IMG/VR virus record: IMGVR_UViG_3300033571_004674
Span: 1 to 37,510 of that record
Reading direction: 5' to 3' (one strand)
DNA length: 37,510 bases
Source of the DNA: a virus
The position numbers were made by a program, and so were the translations under genes. Below, one piece after another: positions 21,334-29,065 of the stretch. Position 1 is the first letter of the stretch; each line of letters begins with the position of its first letter. The notes under the pieces were generated by a model. The model was not told the origin of the DNA. It worked only from the letters and a program-made list of their open reading frames with translations, and searched no databases.

Positions 21334-21656
21334 CTCTTAGCCTCCTGCTCTTGAGCCTCGAGCTCGCGGTCCCAATCTTTGAACATTTCTCTTTTACCTA
21401 CTGAGGACTTGACTGAGTAGATAACAATACCGGTCTCTTGACGGATCAGCCAAAGGGATCGACCTTTCGACTCCGGCGGGAGATAACCTCGCTCTACAAG
21501 CTGACTGATCGCGTCGAACTCAAACTGAGATCCGTAGCCGTATTGGAGTCCGGTCGAAAAGACGACTTGACCATCTACCCAAACTTGATTACTAAAGTAA
21601 ATACCGCCGTCACTTTGAGGGATCCACTCGCGACCCTCGATCAAGATAGAGCTCAC
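21330..21656 (-). CDS. Hypothetical protein
   Basis: The protein has 108 residues from a GTG at 21656 with GAAGGAGGT at an ideal 7-nt spacing. The longer frame to 21692 runs inside the upstream gene. It starts MSSILIEGREWIPQSDGGIY and is beta-rich with aromatic residues (FSTGLQYGYGSQFEFDAISQ), ending in a charged helix (KREMFKDWDRELEAQEQEAK). It overlaps its neighbours by GTGA and ATGA. The family is not recognised. Confidence 0.62.
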   Translation of the reverse strand: MSSILIEGREWIPQSDGGIYFSNQVWVDGQVVFSTGLQYGYGSQFEFDAISQLVERGYLPPESKGRSLWLIRQETGIVIYSVKSSVGKREMFKDWDRELEAQEQEAKR

Positions 21657-21829
21657 TTTAGGACCTCCTTCAATACGCGATTGAAAAACCAAACAAAGCC
21701 GGCGATACAGAGAACGATCACTGACTCGTAAAGGTAAGGAACGAGCTTGAGGATCTCGATCAAGAGACCAACTAAAGCCGGTGACAAGATCAGTAGAGCG
21801 ACGATCAAGATATCTCTAAGAGTTCTCAT
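21653..21829 (-). CDS. Two-pass small membrane protein
   Basis: The protein has 58 residues and starts MRTLRDILIVALLILSPALV. Two hydrophobic helices (about 7-27 and 35-50; YESVIVLCIAGFVWFF) are joined by a short loop, with a basic C-terminal end. The ATG overlaps the upstream stop (TAATG). It is produced early, before recT, so it could affect the host membrane or exclusion. A holin is less likely because the lysis block is elsewhere. Confidence 0.6.
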   Translation of the reverse strand: MRTLRDILIVALLILSPALVGLLIEILKLVPYLYESVIVLCIAGFVWFFNRVLKEVLK

Positions 21830-22299
21830 TAGTTACGCTCCGCCTTCTTTGACTCCAACTGCTCGTCAAAGAACAGATCCATAACCTCGTCGCTGAAATC
21901 CTTGAGGTATGACTTGAGGAGTCGAGCTCCGACTCCGCGAGATCCCTCGAGAGCGGTTGCTCCGGAGAGTCCGATCTCTAGGACTCTTTGATCGACTGCC
22001 TTGTTTAGATTGATTAGGAACTCGCTCCAACTGATATCAGCTTGAGCGTTGTTTGAGGCGACTAACGCGACGAACTGCCAAAGCTTTCTACGAGCGTCAG
22101 CTTTGATCATTAGATCGACGCTGAGCCCTTCAAGCTCGTCATAGCTGATCAGATCGCGGAGGTTGATATAAGACTTGACCTCGTCGATCTCGTCGTCTAG
22201 CAACTTGATCGCGTGACTTGTAACGAAGGTGACTGACTTGGTGCTGAACAGATACTCGATCTTTTGATCTAGGCTCTGACCTGATTTGACTTGACTCAT
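21829..22299 (-). CDS. First early gene, hypothetical helical protein
   Basis: The protein has 156 residues and starts MSQVKSGQSLDQKIEYLFST. It is largely helical and acidic (LDDEIDEVKSYINLRDLISY; SYLKDFSDEVMDLFFDEQLE) with no Cys. It is the first gene after the long non-coding region and is led by structured leader B, so it should be among the first products. It has no recognised domain. A regulator, replication initiator or anti-host factor are all possible. Confidence 0.62.
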   Translation of the reverse strand: MSQVKSGQSLDQKIEYLFSTKSVTFVTSHAIKLLDDEIDEVKSYINLRDLISYDELEGLSVDLMIKADARRKLWQFVALVASNNAQADISWSEFLINLNKAVDQRVLEIGLSGATALEGSRGVGARLLKSYLKDFSDEVMDLFFDEQLESKKAERN

Positions 22300-22418
22300 T
22301 TTGAGTCCTCCCTATTTTCTCGTCGAGGCTCTTTTGACCTCGTGAAACAATCATTTCACGCCGGAGCTAAAAGTCAATACATTTTCAACAAGTTTTTTGA
22401 ATCGTGATCTTTTCGTGA
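22293..22418 (-). promoter_or_regulatory. Structured promoter-leader B
   Basis: In transcription order: TCACGA elements in direct repeat (22413-22418 and 22402-22407, 11-nt period) in the opposite orientation to leaders A and C. Next come TTGACT (22372-22377), a 16-nt gap and AATGAT (22350-22355). The -10 region lies in a perfect 7-bp inverted repeat CGTGAAA-n6-TTTCACG. Then come the hairpin CGAGG/CCTCG (22324-22328 with 22338-22342), GGGAGG, and the start hairpin GACTCA-AAA-TGAGTC (22293-22298 with 22302-22307). It would drive the whole early region. Confidence 0.65.
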
Positions 22419-22893
22419 CCTTTGACTGAAACCCTTGAGCCGTAAGGGATCTAAGCCGGTCGGAAGGGGAGGAAGGAAGGGAAGGACCTGATCGGTCCAA
22501 CCCTTCAAGCCGGTCGTATAGGATCGGATTTTCGGTTGGAGAGATCATCACTACAAAGATCTCAACTGCGTCATATCTCGAGCACACTCTCAGGGTTGAG
22601 ACTTTGACCGCAGGGCAGTTCGTATCTACGGCGTGAGCTCGAGGCTTGTTATCCTCTGATTTTTATGTCTAATAACTTGTTGATCCTGACTAGCTCACAG
22701 GATCAGCAAACCCGCCACGCTCTAACCGCCGGTATCTCCGCTTGCTAAGCGTGAGCAGGTTTGACTTTACGACAGTCCAACGATCACTGATCTCTGTCGG
22801 CATTTTTGATTTTGACTTCGACGATCACTGATCTTGTCGGACTCTGATCTTAGTCAGATCATTTATGATTTATCAAGTTTGTCGGCGAGTCGC
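22419..22893. other. Long non-coding region with repeats and hairpins; origin candidate
   Basis: I support no gene here. It holds a purine-rich tract near 22461-22485 and a 10-bp direct repeat AAGCCGGTCG (22452-22461 and 22507-22516). Inverted repeats are TCTCAAC/GTTGAGA (22560-22566 with 22595-22601), TGATCCTG/CAGGATCA (22681-22688 with 22698-22705), an imperfect 14-15-nt pair (22707-22720 with 22749-22763) and TGATCT/AGATCA (22845-22850 with 22856-22861). It lies between the end of the late genes and the first early promoter, where an origin and a terminator would be expected. Confidence 0.6.
22780..22840. repeat. Two iteron-like direct repeats
   Basis: ACGATCACTGATCT(C)TGTCGG occurs at 22780-22800 and again at 22821-22840, with a 41-nt period and one extra base in the first copy. 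Both copies are also preceded by TTTGACTT. They could be binding sites for a replication initiator or regulator. Confidence 0.65.
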
Positions 22894-23088
22894 CTATAAA
22901 GCGTAGCCGGTAATCGCAGTGATCTCAGCGTCAGTCAGTCCGAGATCCCTCAGCTTAGTCACGGCTGAGGCTCGAGCTTGATCGAGATCAGTTGTCTCAG
23001 GATCAGCGACCTCGTATTGCTCGACAATATTGTCGTTCGGCTGATCCGGATCATATCCGCCTATTCCGTAAGTGATATTGAGAGCCAT
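22894..23088 (-). CDS. Small protein at the end of the tail module
   Basis: The protein has 64 residues and starts MALNITYGIGGYDPDQPNDN. The C-terminal half has a helical pattern DQARASAVTKLRDLGLTDAE ending ITAITGYAL. The ATG overlaps the tail fibre stop (TAATG), so it is the last gene of the late transcript. Small proteins in this place are often fibre accessory proteins or chaperones. It is not identified. Confidence 0.65.
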   Translation of the reverse strand: MALNITYGIGGYDPDQPNDNIVEQYEVADPETTDLDQARASAVTKLRDLGLTDAEITAITGYAL

Positions 23089-23918
23089 TAGAAACCTACC
23101 CACATTGAAATAATCGAGGTTGTTTGAATAGTCGTGCCGGTGAAAGTCGCGGGGAAAGAGGTCTGACCTGTTTGTTTCCAACCTAGTCCGTTCGTCAAGC
23201 CTTGAAAGCTCGCGGTCGTAAAAGCCGGGATCATCGTCGTATTAGCTGTTGCTCCGCCCGCCAAAATAGTTCCTGAAATCTCCGACATCGCTTGAGCCGT
23301 GATCTGACCGGTCGTTGGCAAGATCGCCAACCAATAAAGTCCTTGCGATAAAGACTGACTGATTGTGATTTGTTTCGCTCCGGTCGTGGCTAACGATATC
23401 GTTCCCGCGTCTAATAATAAAGTTCCGGGATAATCCTCATTAGCAGAGTTATTGTATATCCCGAGACGAGCAACGCCACCGGCAAAAGCCGTCGTAATGT
23501 TAACTGCGAGTCGAGTCGCCGTCGCACTTGATCCAAGATAAAAAGGTTGAAGTGTCAAAGTATTTACCACTTGGGCCGCGTTTGTTGTTCCGCTCTGATC
23601 AGTTCCAAGATAAGAGTAATAGTAGCCGGTCTTGACTCGAGGAGTTTCAACGACGGAGCTCCCTCCTCCTCCGCCGAAAGCCGTCACAGCTCCGGAGGCA
23701 TTTACATACTTCGGCGTATTGCTCGTCGTATTGAGCCAAATATCTCCAACCCTCAAGTTTGACGGATCACCGGTCGCGGATCCGGTAATAGTAGGTTGAG
23801 TCGGAACCGGAGCCGTCGTAGGCATAGTAAAGCGAGTTGAGTTCTCGAGCTTTTGGAGACGACTCTTGATATCAGCAAAAAGAGCTTGAAGGCTCGGAGG
23901 TAAGTTGATATATCCCAT
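23088..23918 (-). CDS. Putative tail fibre / minor tail protein
   Basis: The protein has 276 residues. The N-terminus MGYINLPPSLQALFADIKSR followed by LQKLENSTRF is a short helix typical of actinophage minor tail proteins. It is followed by a Thr/Pro linker, the phrase GDIWLNTTSNTPKYVNASGA found in many tail fibres, a Gly-run (FGGGGGSS) and a beta-rich Thr/Ser/Gly C-terminal domain. It probably sits at the tail tip and may contact the host. The ribosome site AGGATAGAGCT lies before the ATG. Confidence 0.72.
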   Translation of the reverse strand: MGYINLPPSLQALFADIKSRLQKLENSTRFTMPTTAPVPTQPTITGSATGDPSNLRVGDIWLNTTSNTPKYVNASGAVTAFGGGGGSSVVETPRVKTGYYYSYLGTDQSGTTNAAQVVNTLTLQPFYLGSSATATRLAVNITTAFAGGVARLGIYNNSANEDYPGTLLLDAGTISLATTGAKQITISQSLSQGLYWLAILPTTGQITAQAMSEISGTILAGGATANTTMIPAFTTASFQGLTNGLGWKQTGQTSFPATFTGTTIQTTSIISMWVGF

Positions 23919-23927
23919 AGCTCTATC

Positions 23928-25037
23928 CTAACTTGAGGTTGGCAGAGACAAAGTCAGCGTGACTCTTTCCGGACCGGTCTCTCCCGGAGTCAAAGTCAAA
24001 GCCACAATACGATAGACCGCGTCAAGACCATTGACAAAACGATCATCAAAGATACGGATACGAGCGTCGTCACCCACTTTGTAAGATCCGAAAACCGGAT
24101 CAGTTGAAGGATTAGCCGTCAGCTTGAGCGTCGTAGGAGGGTAAGAGACCGCTGAGACTCGACCGGCCGCTAAGCCTTGTATGATCGAGCCGTCAATAAT
24201 GTCCGTGTAGCTCACTGAGTCCTCGAGGAGCGGCCAACCCGCAGAGATCTTAGTCGAGTCTGTCGCTGAGTAGATCAGCTTAGCGTCACTTGATCCGGCT
24301 CCGGTCGCATAGATCGTGTTAGCGACAAGAGACGCATCCTCCGGATATTCGTATTCGATCACATTACCGGCGGGGAACTCAAAGACCGGCGTAGTAGTTG
24401 AGCTCGCTGAATAGATGTTTCCGGATCTTGGATAACCTAACTTGAGAGTTTTCGTAATGTTATTGGAGTCGCCGTAGGCACAGTCAATAGAGACATCGAA
24501 TCCCGCTGATCCGCCGGATCCGTTTCCCGCATTAGCGAGATCAAGGATCGACTCCCACACTGTCTTTTGTTCGTAGCCGTAAAAGATCCTCGTAGCGTTG
24601 ATCCCGGAGGTCTCGGATCCGACAATAACTCCGATATTTCCGTTGGTCGCTGATTGAGCGGTGTTGATCAACCCTCTTGCGATCGCAAGCTGATCAGTAT
24701 TGAAATAGACGGCGGTTGAGACGATCCTTCGACGCTCAAAATAAGACTCGAACTCTCGAGCGGTCAAGTTGATATGCTGACTTGAGGAGTTGTAGTCTCT
24801 ATGCCATACGATCCCTCCCCAAACGATTACGCCGTCTCGATCAACATACAAAGCTGTTCGACCGGGTATCGTCGCGGACATCGCGTTCTCAGCTGAGTCT
24901 TGACCGGATAAAAGTAAAGTTGCGGAGAGAGTTCCGGCGGAGTTGAGTTGCTGAGTAAAGCTGACTCCGGTCAGATCAAGCTCAGCTATGACTTGATTAG
25001 ATAAAAGATCAGCTAAAAGATATCGGTAAGTCGCCAT
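23928..25037 (-). CDS. ReqiPepy6 Gp37-like tail protein
   Basis: The protein has 369 residues. It begins MATYRYLLADLLSNQVIAEL, with LTGVSFTQQLNSAGTLSATL. Together with VIVWGGIVWHRDYNSSSQHI and LTAREFESYFERRRIV these match the siphovirus Gp37-like family of baseplate/tail hub proteins known from actinophages. The C-terminal part has YKVGDDARIRIFDDRF and RVTLTLSLP. It should form part of the tail tip. It is separated from the other tail genes by the lysis block. Confidence 0.82.
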   Translation of the reverse strand: MATYRYLLADLLSNQVIAELDLTGVSFTQQLNSAGTLSATLLLSGQDSAENAMSATIPGRTALYVDRDGVIVWGGIVWHRDYNSSSQHINLTAREFESYFERRRIVSTAVYFNTDQLAIARGLINTAQSATNGNIGVIVGSETSGINATRIFYGYEQKTVWESILDLANAGNGSGGSAGFDVSIDCAYGDSNNITKTLKLGYPRSGNIYSASSTTTPVFEFPAGNVIEYEYPEDASLVANTIYATGAGSSDAKLIYSATDSTKISAGWPLLEDSVSYTDIIDGSIIQGLAAGRVSAVSYPPTTLKLTANPSTDPVFGSYKVGDDARIRIFDDRFVNGLDAVYRIVALTLTPGETGPERVTLTLSLPTSS

Positions 25038-25046
25038 ACGATCAGA

Positions 25047-25325
25047 CTACTTCTTTTGCTGTTCGTTTGCCTTCTCAATAGCGTCGCGGATCCCCTTTTC
25101 AACATCAGCTTTAGAGGCTCGACCGGTCGTAGCGATTGAGTAACCTAAGACTCCGATAACTCCGATCATCAAAGTTCCCCAAGCGATCACAACTCCGGTA
25201 GCCCAAGATCCGGTAAGGGCCGCACCGACACCGGCGGATCCTCCAAAGATGAAAAGGAAAAGTCCGAAGCCTCGCCACGCGAGGTGAGCTAAGACGCTGA
25301 GGAGCTCGCGAAGGATCTCTTTCAT
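25047..25325 (-). CDS. Holin candidate
   Basis: The protein has 92 residues. Two hydrophobic segments are visible (about 16-37, FGLFLFIFGGSAGVGAALTG; and 42-62, GVVIAWGTLMIGVIGVLGYS), then a charged helical tail (SKADVEKGIRDAIEKANEQQ). This layout fits a class II holin, and the gene directly follows an M23 peptidase whose stop overlaps its ATG (TAATG). A membrane partner with another role cannot be excluded. Confidence 0.7.
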   Translation of the reverse strand: MKEILRELLSVLAHLAWRGFGLFLFIFGGSAGVGAALTGSWATGVVIAWGTLMIGVIGVLGYSIATTGRASKADVEKGIRDAIEKANEQQKK

Positions 25326-25789
25326 TACTTACCTGAGTTCTCGAGGATATGTTTCAACGGATCAACTAGATCATCATAAGCCGATAGGTGAATATTCGGG
25401 TTACCCCAATCTTTATTAGCTTTACCGATCGACAAGTGAAGGTGAGCTCCGGTCGAGGCTGATCCGGAAGGCGTGTTCTTACCGCCTCCGACTTTGCCGA
25501 TCACATCGCCAAGTTTGATCTTGTCACCTTTCTTGAGCGGTGACTGTTCTGCTAAGTGAGCGTAGAGCACAAAGTAGCCGTCTCCCGCTGACTGAATAAG
25601 GATATGACCTAAGACATCAGTCCAAGTATTTACGAACACTGTTCCGGCGGTGATCGCGGGGATCGGTGACTTTTCTTTAGGTGACCAATCTTGACCTCGA
25701 TGTGGCCTTCCGTTGCGATACGGAGCTAGGTTACCGAACTCGTCGCCTCGTAGCTTGGCTGAGAAAGGCTCTTTATATACGGCGGTCAT
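25325..25789 (-). CDS. M23-family peptidase (endolysin candidate)
   Basis: The protein has 154 residues. The LytM-type zinc site is complete: His30 and Asp34 (GRPHRGQDW), His78 (VLYAHLAE), and His116/His118 (GAHLHLSIG). It cuts peptide cross-bridges in peptidoglycan. There is no signal peptide and no wall-binding domain, so release would depend on a holin, and one is encoded next to it. A tail-associated lytic enzyme is the alternative, since tail genes lie on both sides. Confidence 0.87.
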   Translation of the reverse strand: MTAVYKEPFSAKLRGDEFGNLAPYRNGRPHRGQDWSPKEKSPIPAITAGTVFVNTWTDVLGHILIQSAGDGYFVLYAHLAEQSPLKKGDKIKLGDVIGKVGGGKNTPSGSASTGAHLHLSIGKANKDWGNPNIHLSAYDDLVDPLKHILENSGK

Positions 25790-25792
25790 AAT

Positions 25793-26005
25793 CTACGCCT
25801 CCGGTCTTTCGATCTCGTCAGTGAGCTTCTGAGGCTCTGTCTGATCCTCTTGAGGAGCTTCCGTCAGCAGACTCTCAGCTCGAGCGTCATTAGCACAGGG
25901 ATAACAGATCTCACCGGTCTTGGCTCCGTCGATCCCAAGTAGTAGAGCATCGACTCCACTATGAACGATCTGATCCTCAGTCTCGCATTTCAAACATTTA
26001 CTCAC
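25793..26005 (-). CDS. Small zinc-ribbon-like protein
   Basis: The protein has 70 residues from a GTG at 26005. Two CxxC pairs, at 4-7 (SKCLKCETED) and 34-37 (EICYPCANDA), would bind one zinc ion. An acidic Pro/Glu tail follows. It overlaps the upstream membrane protein gene by 4 nt (GTGA). Its place among membrane and lysis genes gives no clear function. Confidence 0.62.
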   Translation of the reverse strand: MSKCLKCETEDQIVHSGVDALLLGIDGAKTGEICYPCANDARAESLLTEAPQEDQTEPQKLTDEIERPEA

Positions 26006-26169
26006 TGATCAGATTTCCTTATCCAATAGCTCAAGATCCAAATAATAATACTGACTATGATACACCAACCGACAATGACTTTAGCTGATCCCTCAAGCAC
26101 GATCCACGCGATAAAGAGACCTACGAGGGTCCAAGTCTGAGCGATCAGATCATTTAGAAAGTGTTTCAT
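26002..26169 (-). CDS. Small two-pass membrane protein
   Basis: The protein has 55 residues and starts MKHFLNDLIAQTWTLVGLFI. Two hydrophobic helices (about 11-25 and 30-48; VIVGWCIIVSIIIWILSYWI) end in a charged RKSDQ. The ATG at 26169 lies just after the upstream TAA (GGTAAAATG). Within the lysis block it is a holin or antiholin candidate, next to the other candidate at 25047. Confidence 0.62.
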   Translation of the reverse strand: MKHFLNDLIAQTWTLVGLFIAWIVLEGSAKVIVGWCIIVSIIIWILSYWIRKSDQ

Positions 26170-26170
26170 T

Positions 26171-26320
26171 TTACCACTCGCATTTACAATCAGACTTTTC
26201 AACTTTATTAGCATTGACTTTGATCACTGCTCGAGTGATCAGATAGACGATACCTAAAATAGTCACGCCTACGACTGATCCCATCAAGACATCGTAGGGC
26301 AGGTTGAGCTCTAGGTTCAT
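26171..26320 (-). CDS. Single-pass small membrane protein
   Basis: The protein has 49 residues and starts MNLELNLPYDVLMGSVVGVT. One transmembrane helix (about 11-31) is followed by a charged tail with CKC (VEKSDCKCEW). The ribosome site AGGAGAAAACT is very good, and the ATG overlaps the PA14-like gene stop (ATGA). It is part of the chain of small membrane proteins in the lysis block; its exact role is unknown. Confidence 0.62.
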   Translation of the reverse strand: MNLELNLPYDVLMGSVVGVTILGIVYLITRAVIKVNANKVEKSDCKCEW

Positions 26321-27585
26321 AGTTTTCTCCTGACTGATCCGGCTCCGCCTACTGAGGCTTGAGTCGCTAATGCGGCCGCTCCGGTCGCGATCTGAGTTAC
26401 AACGACGGCCGCTATGACCTCTTTCTTAGCTTTAGCTCGAGTCTGAGGTGACATATCGGATCCGACATTTCCTAAATAGTTTAGAGCACCAATCACCGCT
26501 ACCGACACATTGCCGATCAGAGGAACGCCGGCGATCTCAGCGGGGACCTCCATATCGTCAGCTTGAGCGACAACGAACAACTGTTCGAGAGCATTTTGAT
26601 ACTCCTCTGACTCAGGATCCGCCGTCAATAAAGTCGTATTTGCGATCTCAAAGAGAGCTACGAGCTCTTGATCAGTGAGGCTTTGCGGATCAAGAGTCGC
26701 CGGATCAGCTGAGGTTACGGCGGTTATCGGATCCTCTTGAGGTTTCGGATCTTTCGGATCAGAAGTCGGAACAGTGATCGGCGGATCGGGATCTACCGGA
26801 ATGATCACCGGCGGATCAACCGGATCAGGATCTACCGGAGTGATCACCGGCGGATCTATCGGAGGATCAGGTATGACCGGCGGATCTACGATCGGAGGAG
26901 TCACAGGATCAGGATCAACCGGATCAGGATCAACCGGATCAGGATCAACCACCGGAGGATCCGGAATAATAGGAGGAACGATCACAGGAGGAGTCGTAGG
27001 CTCCGGATCAGGAACGACCGGATCCGGATCAACAATCGGCGGATCAACAGGATCACTTGAGTAAGAGTCAGATCCGATCACGCCACCGAAACCTTCACCA
27101 TACGCGTAAAGAATATTACAAGCTCCTCCGCCATACTCATACCACCAAGCGTCTAACCGCTGAGACACTCCGGCGATAAAGTCGCGTTGAGCTGAGGATC
27201 CGGAGCAACCTTTCAAAGTCCAATCGTCGATCACCGGCTCGCCGTCAAGCGTCAAGTAAAAGCCATCATCAGCGAAAGATTGAAGGGTTATCGATCCGGT
27301 AACTTGAAAGGTCAGATAGCCGGAGTAATGAATCGCGACAAAGTCACCTCGACAACCGGCGACGATATCTCCGCCAACATCAAAGTTGATCTCTGAGACT
27401 GAGGTAGGGACTGACTCACTGACGCAAGGGATCAGCTTTTCATTGAGTTCGTGATCCGGTAGCGTGTTCGGATCAAAAGTATAAACCTCAATATTGAGAC
27501 CGGATCTCGTCTCAGATAAAGCGGGTGTCGCTGTGATCAGTGAGAGCCAAGATACGATCGCTAAACTGATCAGCAATCGTTTCAC
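26317..27585 (-). CDS. Secreted PA14-like protein with Asp-Pro spacer
   Basis: The protein has 422 residues from a GTG at 27585 with AGGAG 7 nt upstream. The order of parts is: signal peptide (KRLLISLAIVSWLSLITATP, then ALS); a PA14-like domain (FVAIHYSGYLTFQVTGSITL, QSFADDGFYLTLDGEPVIDD); a long VDPDP/PVIIP spacer; an acidic helical region (LTDQELVALFEIANTTLL); and a hydrophobic, Ala-rich C-terminus with a basic end (AAVVVTQIATGAAALATQAS, RRKL). PA14 domains bind carbohydrates. The layout looks like a cell-surface protein rather than a virion part. It may bind host glycans, alter the envelope during infection or aid lysis. Confidence 0.75.
   Translation of the reverse strand: MKRLLISLAIVSWLSLITATPALSETRSGLNIEVYTFDPNTLPDHELNEKLIPCVSESVPTSVSEINFDVGGDIVAGCRGDFVAIHYSGYLTFQVTGSITLQSFADDGFYLTLDGEPVIDDWTLKGCSGSSAQRDFIAGVSQRLDAWWYEYGGGACNILYAYGEGFGGVIGSDSYSSDPVDPPIVDPDPVVPDPEPTTPPVIVPPIIPDPPVVDPDPVDPDPVDPDPVTPPIVDPPVIPDPPIDPPVITPVDPDPVDPPVIIPVDPDPPITVPTSDPKDPKPQEDPITAVTSADPATLDPQSLTDQELVALFEIANTTLLTADPESEEYQNALEQLFVVAQADDMEVPAEIAGVPLIGNVSVAVIGALNYLGNVGSDMSPQTRAKAKKEVIAAVVVTQIATGAAALATQASVGGAGSVRRKL
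26906..26950 (-). repeat. Three exact 15-bp tandem repeats
   Basis: GGATCAGGATCAACC occurs three times head to tail (26906-26920, 26921-26935, 26936-26950) and encodes VDPDP units of the spacer. Degenerate copies flank it from about 26750 to 27055. They are likely expanded by slippage and variable between relatives. Confidence 0.9.
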
Positions 27586-27587
27586 TT

Positions 27588-27809
27588 TTACGCTCCTAAA
27601 GCCCTTACGATCAAGAATACGAGACCGGAGCTTAAACCCGCACTCAGAACTGAGATCAGCCAAGCAGACTGATATCGAGCTTTCTCAAGAGCTCGGATCC
27701 GCTCCTCGTGGTCAGCGACAACTCTGAGCTGAGCTTTGATCTCAGCAATATCCTCGACGACTCTGAGGAGTAAAGCTTGATTGCTCGGAGGCTTGATCTC
27801 GTCAGTCAT
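27588..27809 (-). CDS. XhlA-like membrane-associated lysis protein
   Basis: The protein has 73 residues and starts MTDEIKPPSNQALLLRVVED. It has a coiled coil (IAEIKAQLRVVADHEERIRA) followed by one C-terminal transmembrane helix (SAWLISVLSAGLSSGLVFLI). This is the layout of hemolysin XhlA-type proteins encoded beside holins and lysins. The ATG overlaps the stop of the tail gene (TAATG), which marks the start of the lysis block. Confidence 0.72.
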   Translation of the reverse strand: MTDEIKPPSNQALLLRVVEDIAEIKAQLRVVADHEERIRALEKARYQSAWLISVLSAGLSSGLVFLIVRALGA

Positions 27810-29056
27810 TAGGCGAACGCTCCGATTGTGGTAACTGTGCTCGTTCCGATCGGAGTCAGTTTCATATAAGATCCTGCCTTGACTACCGGAGCTGAGAAAG
27901 TAGTCGCTCCGAAAGTCAGATACGGCATATAAGATCCGGCTGAGTTTGTTCGTAAAAGACCTTTGATACGAGCTACTCCGTAGAAAGTCGCGACGGATCC
28001 TCCGGCACAAACTACCGCTGATCCGGCGATACCGGTTCCTTGAATAGTTGAGATCGCTGATCCGGTTGTCAGACCGGTCGTATTTGAGGTGTAGTCGATC
28101 TGTAACAGAGTTCCCGCTGAGACGCTTGAGCTTCCCGCTTGTAAAGTCGCGGTGACTGTTCCTGACGATACTGTGTATTGATATACGATCTGAACATCAA
28201 GCTCGTAAGTAGTTGAGCTTGAGACCGCGAGACCGGTAGCCAAGTTGAAAACCGGTTGAGTTGCGGTTGAGGCCGCAGTCAAGTTGAGATCAGCAATCGA
28301 GCTGTAAAAGTGAGTCGCCGGAAGTAAAGCTCGACCGCCGTTAGTTGTGTTAGTCGCGGTGCTCTTAGGAGTTGAGTAAGTGACTGTTCCGTCATACTCG
28401 ACCGCTCCACCGGAGACAGTCGTCAAGTTAGTTCCGCTTGTAAACTTGAGCGGAGCGTTAGTGTTAGTTCCGGCGGTGAGAGCTCCGGTCAAAGTCAAGC
28501 CGGGAGCTGTAAGAGATCCGGTCAGCGTTCCTCCGGCGATCGAAAGCAGAGGAAGGTTGCTAGTAGTCAAGACTCGAGTATCAGTAATGTTACCCGCGAC
28601 GATTGTCGTAAAGCCGTTAGCGACGGCGATCGTAGCTAAAGAGATCGAGTTAGCCGGAGTCGCCGGAGCGGTCGGAGAGACCGCCGGAGTTCCCGCGACC
28701 ACAGTAAAAGTCACATTGTTAGTCACGCCGGAGTAGTAGGAGTCATTGACAGTTGCGACGATCCTATCGATACGAGGGTTACCGGAGCTGTTCGCGGTAA
28801 TCGTCAAGTTAGTCGAAGCGTCATTGTAAGCGACATATGTTCCCATATTCGCTTGAGTCGTTCCTACGATCGCGGTCCAACCGGGAGCGACTTTGACAGT
28901 CGCGTCAGGAACAGTCTGAGCGGTCACTTGAAGGATCGTTCCTAAAGCTGTTCCGATCACGCCGGTAGTAGCGTAGATCGCTTGAGCGGTCAAGCGGTCA
29001 TTTTCCGCAGGGTGAGATCCGTTTTGGAGCCAACTTGGAGGGGTGCGTAAAGCCAT
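27809..29056 (-). CDS. Minor tail protein / receptor-binding candidate
   Basis: The protein has 415 residues. MALRTPPSWLQNGSHPAEND followed by RLTAQAIYATTG is a common start of actinophage base-plate proteins, with APGWTAIVGTTQANMGTYVA and NPRIDRIVATVND after it. The middle has Gly/Thr/Leu repeats (LTGSLTAPGLTLTGALTAGT) like fibre shafts. The C-terminal 190 residues form a beta-rich head. It probably attaches to the tail tip and may bind host receptors. The ribosome site AAGGATCTCTG is good. Confidence 0.75.
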   Translation of the reverse strand: MALRTPPSWLQNGSHPAENDRLTAQAIYATTGVIGTALGTILQVTAQTVPDATVKVAPGWTAIVGTTQANMGTYVAYNDASTNLTITANSSGNPRIDRIVATVNDSYYSGVTNNVTFTVVAGTPAVSPTAPATPANSISLATIAVANGFTTIVAGNITDTRVLTTSNLPLLSIAGGTLTGSLTAPGLTLTGALTAGTNTNAPLKFTSGTNLTTVSGGAVEYDGTVTYSTPKSTATNTTNGGRALLPATHFYSSIADLNLTAASTATQPVFNLATGLAVSSSTTYELDVQIVYQYTVSSGTVTATLQAGSSSVSAGTLLQIDYTSNTTGLTTGSAISTIQGTGIAGSAVVCAGGSVATFYGVARIKGLLRTNSAGSYMPYLTFGATTFSAPVVKAGSYMKLTPIGTSTVTTIGAFA

Positions 29057-29065
29057 CAGAGATCC

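Noticed and set aside
22351-22587. 78-codon minus-strand frame in the long non-coding region
   Set aside because: It has no convincing start, runs through the TCACGA pair and promoter box of leader B, and its composition (Ser/Arg/Leu mix) is unlike the phage genes.
22707-22763. tRNA-like stretch with CTTGCTAAGCG resembling a serine anticodon arm
   Set aside because: No acceptor stem, D arm or T arm (GGTTCGA) can be laid out at the right distances on either strand; the pairing is better explained as one imperfect hairpin.
26906-26950. CRISPR-like or regulatory repeat array
   Set aside because: The 15-bp units are contiguous without spacers and encode VDPDP in frame; this is a coding tandem repeat.
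26774-27064. Plus-strand Gly/Ser repeat frame
   Set aside because: It is the reverse of the VDPDP-coding repeats of the PA14-like gene; no ribosome site and no other plus-strand genes support it.
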